Shown here one piece after another: positions 18,368 through 26,979 of a stretch of DNA of 64,000 nt (positions are counted from its first letter, which is position 1; the number at the start of each line of letters is the position of its first letter). The stretch comes from Streptomyces sp. Edi2 (GTDB lineage Bacteria > Actinomycetota > Actinomycetes > Streptomycetales > Streptomycetaceae). Under the pieces are notes generated by a model. It saw nothing but the letters and a program-made list of their open reading frames with translations. It did not search any database and was not told the origin of the DNA. The stretch lies in NCBI RefSeq assembly GCF_040253635.1, contig NZ_JBEJGX010000003.1:5357501-5421500 (forward strand), read 5' to 3'. Position numbers and translations under genes: made by a program.

Positions 18368-19382
18368 GGAAACAGTGCACATAACCTATCTGCTCGCTGC
18401 CGGCTCCAACTCGATCTACGACGGGAAACACAAGCAAGGCGGGCGGTACCACACCTACGGCCAGCACAGCTTCATCCTCGACCTGCTCAGAGTCATGGGC
18501 CGGGAGGGGCACGACGTCCGCCTCGTGGTCGACGATCTGCGCAACTTCCCCCTTGCACCGATGCTCAGGGGCACAGACTCGATCTCCGTGACCGAGGACA
18601 TCGGGCCGCCGGGTGAGACCGATCTGATCCTTGTCGACGAGGACGCCGACCTGCTGCTCAGTCAGTTCCCCGTCTCGGTCCCCGCTTTCCGGGTCGTGCA
18701 CCATCCGGGCCGCCGTTCGTCGGACTACGTCGTCTCGCGCTGCGAACGCTTCATCTGCATGACGGAGAACTCGCTCACTCTTCAGGAGGCATATCTCCCT
18801 GCGGGAAAGGCGGCACTGGTCCGCCAGGGCGTGGATCTGGACCGCTTTCCGGAGGTCTCCCGCGCGAGCACTCCGGAACGGCCCCGGGTACTCGTCTACT
18901 GCCGTATGGATTCGGGACGTGAGGCACTGGTCGGCCAGGTCATGGAGAACCTCGATCGGGCCGGTCTCCTCGTCTACGCGGCGGGTGACGGACCGGGCTT
19001 CTGGGACATCAGCGACCGCTTCGGCAGCGAGATCATTCTGATCAACCACGTGCCCTGCCACTCCATACCGAATCTGCTGGGCGAAATGGACGTGGTCGTC
19101 TCACTCGGCCGTGGCGCCATGGAGGCGATGGCGACGGGAATACCGACCATCTGCGCGGGCTACGGTTATGCCGGCCTCGTCACCGAGGACAACGTCGACG
19201 CCCTGATGCACTACAACCTCACCGGCGCGTACTGCGGTCAGGACGCCACGCAGGTCATGGCGGACGTCCGGAACGCCTTGCGGACCGACCGTCGTGAGGT
19301 GCGCCTGCTGGCCGAGAAGTACCTGTCGGCCGAGGGCTTTGTGAACGGCGTGTGCGATCTGTACGCGCAGGTGCGCTCTTGA
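18360..19382 (+). CDS. Glycosyltransferase family 4-like protein
   Basis: The 340-residue protein has the GT-B layout. The N-terminal domain begins HITYLLAAGSNSIYDGKHKQ with the GG loop following (QGGRYHTYGQHSF). In the C-terminal domain, VLVYCRMDSGREALVGQVM opens the nucleotide-sugar half, and GRGAMEAMATGIPTICAG carries the conserved Glu-x7-Glu-like site in shortened form (AMEAMATGIP). It starts inside the transporter gene (ATGTATGA overlap). Donor and acceptor are unknown. Immediately after its stop codon the sequence becomes an opposite-strand gene fragment, marking an insertion boundary. Confidence 0.8.
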   Translation: MYEETVHITYLLAAGSNSIYDGKHKQGGRYHTYGQHSFILDLLRVMGREGHDVRLVVDDLRNFPLAPMLRGTDSISVTEDIGPPGETDLILVDEDADLLLSQFPVSVPAFRVVHHPGRRSSDYVVSRCERFICMTENSLTLQEAYLPAGKAALVRQGVDLDRFPEVSRASTPERPRVLVYCRMDSGREALVGQVMENLDRAGLLVYAAGDGPGFWDISDRFGSEIILINHVPCHSIPNLLGEMDVVVSLGRGAMEAMATGIPTICAGYGYAGLVTEDNVDALMHYNLTGAYCGQDATQVMADVRNALRTDRREVRLLAEKYLSAEGFVNGVCDLYAQVRS

Positions 19383-19589
19383 GGGACGTCCGGCCAGGAC
19401 GACGTTCAGCTCGCGGGATGCGGTGAGTACCGCTTCGGGGACGATCATCTGGGCCTCGGCGTAGCGGTCCCGGCAGTCCCGCCGGCCCTCTTCGACCCGG
19501 GCGCGGTCGTCGTCGGTGTAGACGCCGTCCCGCAAGCGGTGCAGGGCGTCCTTCAGCATGGGGTGGAAGTGGCGGGAGGCTCGGTTCAT
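19383..19589 (-). pseudogene. 5' fragment of a gene cut at the cluster boundary
   Basis: Sixty-nine codons from the start at 19589 look like a real soluble, charged helical protein (MLKDALHRLRDGVYTDDDRA, then DCRDRYAEAQMIVPEAVLTA). The coding character ends at 19383, the base after the glycosyltransferase stop. Beyond that, the frame only reads antisense to the glycosyltransferase. I infer that the cluster to the left was inserted into, or replaced, the rest of this gene. The family is unknown to me. Confidence 0.65.
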
Positions 19590-19699
19590 CGCGGGAGGGG
19601 ACCCTACGGGGGCGGCCGGCTTTGGTGGTCCCGGAAGCCGGCGAAATGCAGTGGCAGGTTCGTCTACGTTTCTTTGTCTCTTTCTGTGGCTATGGCAGG

Positions 19700-19740
19700 G
19701 CGCCCGACCACGGCACGTCGTGCTGTGGCCGGGCGCTTTC
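19700..19740. terminator. Hairpin between convergent genes
   Basis: GCGCCCGACCACGGCA at 19700-19715 pairs with 19721-19736 over 16 positions, with one mismatch and one G-T pair, around a five-base loop. TTTC follows on the plus strand. It can end transcription from the left; the minus-strand MFS gene stops about 60 bases to the right, so it may act for both directions. Confidence 0.75.
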
Positions 19741-19796
19741 CGAGATGGGTGCGGGTGTGTCTGGTTCCGGGCTTTGTTGATGTGGGGCGGCGTCGG

Positions 19797-21221
19797 TCAG
19801 GAGCCTTGTGTGTTGTGGTGAATTGCTGCTGCCGTGGCGGCGGATGCTTCTGGCTGTCCCGGTGTCTGCTCGGGATGTGGAGTTGGGTGTGGTTCGGGTA
19901 TCGGGGGTGGCGCGTCTGCCGGGGCATGTGGTTGTGGAGAGCGGCCTGCGGCAGAGTGCATGAGGGCGGCGCATACCAGTAGCAGGGCGAGTGCGGGCAG
20001 GGCGATGGCCACGGCCAGTCCTGGGAATTCCGGGTCACCGCCCAGTCCGGTCACTCCGGTGTAGGCGGCGCCGGACGCCATCTGCAGCGCGAAGAACAAG
20101 CCGGAGGCGGCGCCCGCGTGTTGGCCGTCGTAGCGCATCATTCCGGCCTGGCAGGTCGGGAACATCGCGCCGACTCCCACCATGCAGAACGCCATGGGGA
20201 CGACCAGGCTCAGGGGCTCGTCCGGCCAGATCCGCACGCTGACGGACATCACGAGCGCCGCGGCCGCCGCGACCGAGGACGCGAGCCGGGCGACCAGCTC
20301 CAGGGAACGCACCCGGCCCAGGCGCTTGGCCACGCTGCTTCCCGTCACGTAACCGGCGATCACCAGCGTGTACAGGGCCCCGTACTCCACGGGGGAGGCG
20401 CCGAGGCCGACCTGGATGGCGTGGCTGGAGTAGGTGGTGAAGGTGAAGTACGCGCACCAGGCGAGGCTGATGGCGGTGGCGAACACGGTGAAGTCCCGGT
20501 TGCCGAGGACGCGGCGGTACGCGGTGAGGGGGCCTTCGGAGGAGGTGTGGGGCGAGGGGTCCGCTGCCGGTGCTGGTCCCGCCTCCGGTCCCGTTCCCGG
20601 TCCCGCTGACGATCCCGTCGTGCGCCGTCCGGCGGCCGTCCCCGGCCTGGTGCGCGGCTTGTCGGAGGGCAGCAGGAACAGGGCGCCCACGAGGGTGCCC
20701 ACACCGAGTGCCGTCATGCAGGCGAACAGCACACGCCAGGAGGCGTACTGCACCAGAAGGCCCGCGAGCGGCGGCGAGACGGCGGGGGTCACCGCGATCA
20801 CTGTGGTGAGCGCGGTGAGGACATTGAGCCGTTCCCGTTGCGGCAGGTCCTTCTGGACCCAGAGCCGGGCGATGACCGTGCCCGCACCGGCGCCCAGCGC
20901 CTGGAGGACCCGGCCGGCGATGAAGACGGTGACGTTCGGGGCCAGGAGGCAGAGGGCGGAGGCGCCCGCGAACAGGGCGAGGGCCGCCAGCTGGGTCCGC
21001 TTCGCCCCGTAGCGGTCGGCCAGCTGGCCGGTGACCAGCATGGAGATGGCGTACGCCGCCATGTAGCCGACCATCGAGCGGCTGAGGTCCGACTCGCCCG
21101 CGCCGAAGTGGGACCCGATCTGGGGGATGGCCGGAACGAAGGCGGCGAGGGCGAGTTGGGGCACACACACCAGTGACATCAGGCACAGGGTGAGTCCCCG
21201 GGAGAGGCGGATGTCGGTCAT
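19797..21221 (-). CDS. Bcr/CflA-like MFS drug transporter
   Basis: This 474-residue protein has twelve predicted hydrophobic helices. It begins LTLCLMSLVCVPQLALAAFV and carries the MFS loop GQLADRYGAKRTQ and the motif C-like GRVLQALGAGAGTVIARLWV of drug/proton antiporters. A long Gly/Pro/Thr-rich cytoplasmic loop separates the two halves, and the C-terminus is a Pro-rich tail. Its ATG overlaps the stop codon of the FAD-protein gene as ATGA, so the two are translated together. Export of a compound oxidised by the FAD protein is a plausible pairing. Confidence 0.9.
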   Translation of the reverse strand: MTDIRLSRGLTLCLMSLVCVPQLALAAFVPAIPQIGSHFGAGESDLSRSMVGYMAAYAISMLVTGQLADRYGAKRTQLAALALFAGASALCLLAPNVTVFIAGRVLQALGAGAGTVIARLWVQKDLPQRERLNVLTALTTVIAVTPAVSPPLAGLLVQYASWRVLFACMTALGVGTLVGALFLLPSDKPRTRPGTAAGRRTTGSSAGPGTGPEAGPAPAADPSPHTSSEGPLTAYRRVLGNRDFTVFATAISLAWCAYFTFTTYSSHAIQVGLGASPVEYGALYTLVIAGYVTGSSVAKRLGRVRSLELVARLASSVAAAAALVMSVSVRIWPDEPLSLVVPMAFCMVGVGAMFPTCQAGMMRYDGQHAGAASGLFFALQMASGAAYTGVTGLGGDPEFPGLAVAIALPALALLLVCAALMHSAAGRSPQPHAPADAPPPIPEPHPTPHPEQTPGQPEASAATAAAIHHNTQGS

Positions 21222-22795
21222 CAGACCGCCTGCAGGGCGTACCGGTCGTGCTCGTCGACGCTGTACCGGGCGACCCGCGCCGCCTGCCGGGCGACGTACT
21301 CCATGGAGCTGGAATGGAAGTGAACGCCCGAGGCCAGGTCGCCGACCACATGGAAGCCCGGCCGGGGGGTGCCGTCCGGACGGAGCGCACGGTTGCTCTC
21401 CGGTTCCACCTGGATGCCCCCTGCCGGGTGCGCGGCCACCAGGGACCGGCGCGCGAGGTCCCGCAGCAGGGAGCCTTCGGGGGCGGCGGTGAGGTCGTTG
21501 GTCCGGCCGACGGCGTTGACGACACGGTCGTACCGCTCGGTGGAGCCGTCGGCGAACGCGGCCGTGAATCCGCCGCTCGGGTCCCTGCGTACCGCGGTGA
21601 CACCGCGCCGGAAGCTGACGTCCCCGGCCTCGGCGAGGGTGACCAGCTTGCGTGCGTTCACCGGCGGCATGGGGTTCCGCAGGCAGGCGAAGGCACGGTG
21701 GTGTCTTCGCAGGAAGGCCCGCTGCTCCGCCGGGGGCAGGGCACGCCAGAGCGCGGAGTACGCCGGGGTGAGCGCGGTGACACAGCGCTGGAGCAGGCCG
21801 GCGGGGCCGGGGTCCGCCAGCCGCGACCGCAGCAGCTGCGCCGCGGGCCACCGCTCCGCGTACGGCCGCACCGCGTCCCGCAGGCTGGTGCCGTGGTCAC
21901 GGAGCGAGGAATCGATGAGGGCGTAGATGTCCCTGAGCGTCACGGAGCCCCGGGCGGCGAGTTCCAGGCCGCCGAAGGGGTGTTCCGGATCGTCCCAGCG
22001 CGATACCGGACTGGACCTCACATCCGGTACGAAGCCGGAGCGGGAGGCCAGGGTGACCCGTACGCCCTGCTCGGTGAGCACGAGCGCGCTGTCGACGGCG
22101 GTCAGTCCCGTGCCCAGGACCAGTACCCGGTCCGCGGGATCCACGCAGGCCAGCGACGGCGCCAGCGGGTAGGGCTGGGCGATGAAACCCGGTGCGCCGG
22201 CCAGTCCGAAGACGTCGACGGGAGGCAGCGTGCCCACCGCCAGGATCACGCTGTCGGCGGTGAATCTCATGCCGTCCGCGGTGGTGATGGTGTAGGCGTC
22301 CGGTCCTTCGGTGGCCTCCGTGATCCCGGCGGCCCCAGCAACCCTGGCGGCCTCGGTGACCTCGGCGATCTCGGTGACCGAGCTGCGTACGGTCGTCACC
22401 CGGGCTCCGAGGTGTTCGAGATCGTCGCACGCCCCGGCGAAGACCCCTTCCAGGTAGTGGCCGAAGGCGGCGCGGGGCGCGAAGGCCGAGGCAGCCTTCC
22501 AGTCCAGGGGGATGGCGGTGGAACGCAGCTGCTCAGCGGAGCGATTGAGCCATCGGCGGAATTGGCCCGGATCGTTGTAGTCCACGGACATTGCCGACAT
22601 CGGACGGTTTAACAGGGCGGCGTGGGTGTCCCGTGCGTAGGCGACGCCCGGACCGAATCGGTCCGTCGGGTCGAAGACATGGATGTCCGCGGCGAACTCC
22701 CGGCTGTCCGCGGAGAGTTCACGGGCGCAGGCGGCCAGGAAGGCGGTTCCGGCGGCACCACCGCCTATGACGGCGATGACGGGGCGAGATGTCAC
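21221..22795 (-). CDS. FAD/NAD(P)-binding protein (NAD_binding_9/YdhS-like)
   Basis: The 524-residue protein has an N-terminal dinucleotide fold (VIAVIGGGAAGTAFLAA). Next comes the family hallmark FGPGVAYARDTHAALLNRP, a second nucleotide fold (RVLVLGTGLTAVDSALVL) and a C-terminal FHVVGDLASGVHFHSSSME. This architecture belongs to the FAD-NAD(P)-binding group (Pfam NAD_binding_9), flavoproteins of mostly unknown substrate. I chose GTG 22795 over the longer frame because GGAG lies nine bases upstream and homology begins at residue 2-4. It is first of a two-gene unit with an MFS exporter, so it likely modifies a small molecule for export or detoxification. Confidence 0.88.
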   Translation of the reverse strand: MTSRPVIAVIGGGAAGTAFLAACARELSADSREFAADIHVFDPTDRFGPGVAYARDTHAALLNRPMSAMSVDYNDPGQFRRWLNRSAEQLRSTAIPLDWKAASAFAPRAAFGHYLEGVFAGACDDLEHLGARVTTVRSSVTEIAEVTEAARVAGAAGITEATEGPDAYTITTADGMRFTADSVILAVGTLPPVDVFGLAGAPGFIAQPYPLAPSLACVDPADRVLVLGTGLTAVDSALVLTEQGVRVTLASRSGFVPDVRSSPVSRWDDPEHPFGGLELAARGSVTLRDIYALIDSSLRDHGTSLRDAVRPYAERWPAAQLLRSRLADPGPAGLLQRCVTALTPAYSALWRALPPAEQRAFLRRHHRAFACLRNPMPPVNARKLVTLAEAGDVSFRRGVTAVRRDPSGGFTAAFADGSTERYDRVVNAVGRTNDLTAAPEGSLLRDLARRSLVAAHPAGGIQVEPESNRALRPDGTPRPGFHVVGDLASGVHFHSSSMEYVARQAARVARYSVDEHDRYALQAV

Positions 22796-23040
22796 AGAAG
22801 TCTCCAGCAAATCATGAAAAGCAGCAGGTCGGCGATCGCGACGGCACGCCACGGGCGGCCCTCCCGATCAAGGCCGGTGGGGGCCGGTGGTTCCATGAAG
22901 CAAGAAGCAAGGAGTACGGGGCTGTTCGCGGATGACCGCGTCGGCCGTGGCGGGCCGTTGGCCGGCCCGGTCCTTCCGTACCCAGGTGCCGAGATGACGG
23001 CGCACCCCGCCCGCCGTGGTTCTCCGCACACGTCATTGAG

Positions 23041-23065
23041 TGCCGCCATTCCAGGAATGGCGGCA
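23041..23065. promoter_or_regulatory. Perfect 12-bp inverted repeat
   Basis: TGCCGCCATTCC and its complement flank a single central A. It lies about 250 bases upstream of the FAD-protein start. It could be an operator for a dimeric regulator or a short hairpin; position does not decide. Confidence 0.7.
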
Positions 23066-23164
23066 CCCGATAGTTCTCCCCCGGAACCGGTGCACGGCAT
23101 CGGCCAGGCGGGCGACCGGCCGATGTGGCTGATTCTAGGCTGCTGGTCGTCGATCGCCATCCGA

Positions 23165-23227
23165 ATTTGGCGGTCCAAGTGGCTCAAAAATGCCATGACG
23201 GCGGCTTCACGCCACTTATGGCCAAAT
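23165..23227. repeat. Nested inverted repeat, 63 bp
   Basis: The outer arms ATTTGGC (23165-23171) and GCCAAAT (23221-23227) enclose inner arms AAGTGGC (23177-23183) and GCCACTT (23211-23217). Arm spacing is five bases on the left and three on the right. The interior contains no frame. It could be a two-dimer operator or a long imperfect stem. Confidence 0.65.
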
Positions 23228-23353
23228 CGCAGCGCAGGGGCGGTAGTTGACCGTCTGAGTGGAACCGGAGCTTCCGTACGGCCGGGCCTCTCCGGCGGCC
23301 GCGGGCCCGGCCCGGCCCTCTGGGCGGGCATGCACCCGGGCCCCTGCTCCTGT

Positions 23354-23452
23354 CAGCTCTCCTCTCCGTCAGCTCTCTTCCTCCGGCCGGCTCTCCCCTC
23401 CGGCCGGCTCTTCTCTCCGCCGGCTCTCCCCTCCGTCCGGCTCTTCTCTCCG
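23354..23452. repeat. Three 33-bp tandem repeats after the amidase stop
   Basis: Units lie at 23354-23386 (degenerate), 23387-23419 and 23420-23452. The last two differ at one base. The 33-base period equals eleven codons, and the array would read as a repeated Arg/Glu-rich peptide on the minus strand if the amidase stop (23471) were passed. As it stands, it is non-coding. Confidence 0.85.
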
Positions 23453-23470
23453 CCGGTTCAGCGGCCTCCG

Positions 23471-24922
23471 TCAGTCCGACGCCCCCCTGCCGGCCCGGTG
23501 GGTACGCGGGTCCAGCGGAGCGAGTACCCCCAGGCGTTCCTCGATCCGCTGTGCCGCGGCCAGGCACCGGTCCTCGCGGTACATCCCCGCCACGACCTGC
23601 ACGCCCTGTGGCAGGCCGGCCGCGAGACCGGTGGGCACGGCCACGGCCGGCACCCCCACGTACGTCGTCGCCGTCAGCAGCCGCATCGGCGACATCATCG
23701 CGTCGCGCTCCTCCGCGGTCCGCGGTATCACCGGCTCCGGTGCCGGCTGGGTGGACACCGGACCGAGCAGCAGCGGGCAGTGCTCGAAGAAGCGGGCCCA
23801 GGCGCGCTGGACGCCGAGGCGTACGCCGGTCTGCCGGAGGTATTCCTCCAGGCCGACGGCCGGGTGACGTTGGATGTCCAGCCCGATATGGCGGGCGCTG
23901 TCGTCGGTGAGCAGCCGCCTGAGCATGGGCCAGGCCAGGGTGAACTCGGCGCGCAGGAGCGCGCCGTAGCCGTCGAGGGCGTCCTGCAGCCGTGGCACCT
24001 CGACCTCCTCGACCGGGTGCCCGGCGTCCTCCAGGGCGGCGGCCGCCGCCTCGATCGCCGCGCGCACATCCGGGTGGACGTCGCCGTGGCCGCCGGGGTC
24101 CATCACCACGCCGACCCGCACCGGCGCGTCCGGCCGCGGTCCGTACAGCGGTGCCGGGACCGCCCGCGGGTCCTGCGGGTCCGGGCCCGCCAGCACCTCG
24201 TAGGCCGCCCGCAGGTCCGCCACCGACCGGGCCAGCGGCCCGTCCACGGGGAAGAGCTGGTGGCCGAGGACCGGCTCCTGATCGCTCATCCGGTGGTCGG
24301 CCGGGAACCGCCCGTAGCTCGGTTTCAGCCCCGCGACGCCGTTGAACGTCGCCGGGTTGCGCACCGACCCGCCGGAGTCGTTGCCCAGGCCCAGGGGCGC
24401 CATGCCGGTCGCCACCGCGACCGCATCGCCGCCGCTGGTGCCGCCGGGAGTGCGCCCCGGGTCCCACGGGTTGACGGTGTCCCCGAACAGCTGGCTGACC
24501 GTGTGCACTCCGGCGAGCGCCAGGTCGGGCATGTTGGTGCGGCCGACCGGGATCGCCCCGGCCGCGCGCAGCCGCCGCACCGGGGGAGCGTCCGACTGCG
24601 CCACCCAGTCGCGGAAGTACGGCACGCCGTGTGTGGTCGCCGAACCGGCGACGTGGATGTTCTCCTTCACCGTGAACGGCACCCCGGCCAGCGGGCCCAG
24701 CCGCTCCCCGGCGGCCCGGCGCCGGTCGGTCTCCCGCGCCGCCTGCCGGGCGCTGTCCTCCAGCAGCCGGGTCACCGCGTTCACCTGCGGGTTCACCGCG
24801 GCGATCCGTTCCAGGTGCGCCTCCACGGCCTCCGCCGCGGACACCTCTCCACGGGTCACCAGCTCCGCCAGCTCCGACGCCTGCAGCGCCCACAGGTCCG
24901 TGGTCGTCGTCGTGATCCCCAT
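23471..24922 (-). CDS. Amidase (amidase-signature family)
   Basis: The 483-residue protein hydrolyses amide bonds with the Ser-cisSer-Lys triad of the amidase-signature family. The Lys is in PFTVKENI (about residue 86), the cis-Ser in TPGGTSGGDAVAVATG and the nucleophile Ser in GNDSGGSVRNPA. Length is normal. It resembles aryl or indole-acetamide type amidases more than GatA, and there are no gatB/gatC neighbours. It is divergent from a TetR regulator, with an ATACAG-AC-CTGTAT operator between, so its expression is very likely TetR-controlled. Confidence 0.93.
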   Translation of the reverse strand: MGITTTTTDLWALQASELAELVTRGEVSAAEAVEAHLERIAAVNPQVNAVTRLLEDSARQAARETDRRRAAGERLGPLAGVPFTVKENIHVAGSATTHGVPYFRDWVAQSDAPPVRRLRAAGAIPVGRTNMPDLALAGVHTVSQLFGDTVNPWDPGRTPGGTSGGDAVAVATGMAPLGLGNDSGGSVRNPATFNGVAGLKPSYGRFPADHRMSDQEPVLGHQLFPVDGPLARSVADLRAAYEVLAGPDPQDPRAVPAPLYGPRPDAPVRVGVVMDPGGHGDVHPDVRAAIEAAAAALEDAGHPVEEVEVPRLQDALDGYGALLRAEFTLAWPMLRRLLTDDSARHIGLDIQRHPAVGLEEYLRQTGVRLGVQRAWARFFEHCPLLLGPVSTQPAPEPVIPRTAEERDAMMSPMRLLTATTYVGVPAVAVPTGLAAGLPQGVQVVAGMYREDRCLAAAQRIEERLGVLAPLDPRTHRAGRGASD

Positions 24923-24951
24923 CGGGCCCTCCCTTCGCTCGAATCATTAAG

Positions 24952-24965
24952 ATACAGACCTGTAT
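24952..24965. promoter_or_regulatory. TetR operator between amidase and its regulator
   Basis: ATACAG-AC-CTGTAT is a perfect inverted repeat, and a third GATACAG copy follows at 24969. It lies 30 bases before the amidase start and 50 before the tetR-like gene, in an AT-rich island, so one bound dimer could block both promoters. Confidence 0.75.
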
Positions 24966-25014
24966 TTGGATACAGAAATGAATATTGAGCCGGGGCGCGC
25001 CGTAGGATGCCGTC

Positions 25015-25689
25015 GTGACACCCGAACGCAAGCGACTGACCCGCGAAGAGAGCCGGCAGCAGACCCGCGGCCGCCTGCTGGACGCCGCCGCCGAACTGTT
25101 CACCGAACGCGGTGTCAACGGCACCTCCGTCGAGCAGATCGCCGAGCGCGCCGGCTACACCCGCGGCGCCTTCTACGGGAACTTCGAGGACAAGAACGCC
25201 CTCGTCGCCGAGCTGCTGCAGCACCGCACCCGCCGCGAACTGGACGAAGTCCGCGCCCTCACCGAGGGCGCCACCTCCTTCGCCGACGCCCTCGACAAGC
25301 TCAGGGCCTGGAACCGCGACCGCGCCCCGCACCTGCCCGCATGGCTCGCCCTGCGCATGGAGCTCGTCCTGCACGCGCTGCGGAACGAGGAACTGCGGCC
25401 GCTGCTCGCCGAACGTGAACTCCTCGCCCGCGACGCCCATGCCTCCGGCCTGCAGCAGGCGTTCGCCGCCCGCGGCGTCGAGTCGCCGGCGGACCCCGCC
25501 TTCCTCGCCCTGATCGTCCACGCCCTGGAGGACGGTCTGCTCATCCAGCGACTGCTGGCCCCCGCCGGCATCCCGGACGACGTCGTCGTCGACGCCTTCG
25601 ACCTGCTCCTGCGCTCGTGGACCACGCTTGCGCAGCATCCGGCCGGGGAGGGCGACGACGGTCAGGGTCCCGCGTCAGGGCGGGCCTGA
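25015..25689 (+). CDS. TetR-family transcriptional regulator
   Basis: The 224-residue protein has a TetR-type N-terminal DNA-binding domain: TRGRLLDAAAELFTERGVNG, then the helix-turn-helix TSVEQIAERAGYTRGAFYGN. The C-terminal helical domain is the ligand-sensing part, with PHLPAWLALRMELVLHAL visible. It begins with GTG. It is divergent from the amidase, the probable target, and likely represses it until an amide or acid ligand binds. About 320 bases of repeat-containing sequence follow. Confidence 0.93.
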   Translation: MTPERKRLTREESRQQTRGRLLDAAAELFTERGVNGTSVEQIAERAGYTRGAFYGNFEDKNALVAELLQHRTRRELDEVRALTEGATSFADALDKLRAWNRDRAPHLPAWLALRMELVLHALRNEELRPLLAERELLARDAHASGLQQAFAARGVESPADPAFLALIVHALEDGLLIQRLLAPAGIPDDVVVDAFDLLLRSWTTLAQHPAGEGDDGQGPASGRA

Positions 25690-25734
25690 CCGGGGCGAGG
25701 GGCGGGGCGAACGGCTCTCCCGGGAACCCATGGG

Positions 25735-25811
25735 GAGCCCAGGGGGAGCCACTGCGGAGCCGCTGTTGAGCCGCTGTGGAGCCACTGCGGAGCCGGTCGG
25801 GAGCCGACGGA
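25735..25811. repeat. Seven 11-bp tandem repeats, GAGCCnnnnnn
   Basis: Seven consecutive 11-base units start with GAGCC, for example GAGCCACTGCG, GAGCCGCTGTT and GAGCCGCTGTG. They are in the 318-base non-coding gap between the tetR-like gene and the acetyltransferase. Eleven bases is close to one helical turn, so the GAGCC cores would align on one face of the DNA. No function is known. Confidence 0.9.
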
Positions 25812-26007
25812 CAGGCCGTGAGGGGCCGTTGGGGAGCCGCCGGGCGGGTAAAGCCTTTGCCGTTCCGGACGGGAGGAGCTACGTTCCCCGGGCCGCCGGC
25901 CGCCCAGGCCGACGCCGTCGCCAAGGAGGTGTGCCGCACATGCGCACGACCGGTCAGCAGTCGCCCCCGGATCCCGGCAGCTTCCCCCTCTCTACGACGG
26001 AGACACC

Positions 26008-26889
26008 TTGTCCGTTCGCCTCACTGCACTGACCGACCCCGACACCGGTGCGGCCCACCGCCGCCTGGCGTGGCTGGCATCCGACTCCGACGGAACCCCC
26101 GTCGGGTCGGCGTTCCTGCGCCTTTACACCACGACCGGGCAGGACCACCTCGCCGCACTGGAACTCCACGTCCATCCGGCCGAGCGGCGGAACCGCACCG
26201 GCTCCCGGCTCCTGGACGCGGCGGTGGCCGCCGCTCGCCGGGACGGCCGGCGCTGCATCATCACCGAGGCCGAAGCCGGCTCTCCCGGTGACCGGTTCCT
26301 GCCGGCCCGGGGCTTCCGCAAGGTCCTGCCCCTGATCCACACCCGGCTTGCGCGGACGGAAGCGGACATCCCGGCTCTCACCGGCATCGCCGAACGGCCG
26401 CATCCCGGCTATCGGTTGGCATCGTGGGAGGGCATGGTCCCCGACGACCTCGCCGAGACGTTCGTGGCGTCGCGTCATGCCATGGACGACATGCCGATGG
26501 GCGGCACCGACTTCGGCACGGTGGCCTGGGACCTGGACCGGGTCCGGGCCGCGGTGGCGGCCGTCGAAAAGCGTGGCGACCTGCTGCACACCGTCGTTGC
26601 CCTCGACGCGTCGGACGGCTCGATCGCCGGCTTCGCCGAACTGGTCGTGCCTGGTGAGGGCAAGGGCGATGGCCAGCACTACGGCACCGGCGTCCTGCCA
26701 GGGCACCGCGGGCACGGCCTCGGCCGATGGATGAAGGCCGCCTCGATACTGCAGGCCCTCGAGCGGCATCCGGCCCTTGGCGGCCTGCTGACCGACACCG
26801 CTGACACCAACCCGCACATGAGGCACATCAACGACGCGCTCGGCTATGCGCCGACGCACACGACATTCGAGTACCAGCTCGACCTGTAG
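26008..26889 (+). CDS. Tandem GNAT acetyltransferase (mycothiol-synthase-like architecture)
   Basis: The 293-residue protein contains two GNAT domains. In the first, ALELHVHPAERRNRTGSRLL is the acetyl-CoA loop region. In the second, YGTGVLPGHRGHGLGRWMKA has the well-formed Q/R-x-x-G-x-G/A loop (RGHGLG). This layout is shared with mycothiol synthase and aminoglycoside-type tandem acetyltransferases. It is probably neither: key mycothiol synthase context is absent. I accept the TTG start because GGAG lies eight bases upstream and the protein begins in the usual way (SVRLTALTD). The neighbours give no clue to the acceptor. Confidence 0.85.
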   Translation: MSVRLTALTDPDTGAAHRRLAWLASDSDGTPVGSAFLRLYTTTGQDHLAALELHVHPAERRNRTGSRLLDAAVAAARRDGRRCIITEAEAGSPGDRFLPARGFRKVLPLIHTRLARTEADIPALTGIAERPHPGYRLASWEGMVPDDLAETFVASRHAMDDMPMGGTDFGTVAWDLDRVRAAVAAVEKRGDLLHTVVALDASDGSIAGFAELVVPGEGKGDGQHYGTGVLPGHRGHGLGRWMKAASILQALERHPALGGLLTDTADTNPHMRHINDALGYAPTHTTFEYQLDL

Positions 26890-26979
26890 GAGGGCAGGGC
26901 CTCACCAACCGGGCCGCACATCCAGCCGGGTGGTGCCGAGCTGCACGGACAGCACCACCCGGCAGGAGCCGTGAAGGAT

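Larger units (their letters stand above)
22796..23470. other. 675-bp intergenic region rich in inverted and tandem repeats
   Basis: It separates the amidase 3' end from the FAD-protein start, both minus strand. No gene is supported. It contains a perfect 12-bp inverted repeat, a nested inverted repeat and three 33-bp tandem units, listed separately. It must hold the promoter of the FAD-protein/MFS unit. Confidence 0.6.

Noticed and set aside
19797..21851. Longer MFS frame extending into the FAD-protein gene
   Set aside because: The extra 210 residues are out-of-frame reading of the FAD gene; the transporter begins at the ATGA overlap at 21221.
23354..23452. 33-bp repeats considered as a CRISPR array
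   Set aside because: The units are directly tandem with no unique spacers, and no cas genes are present.
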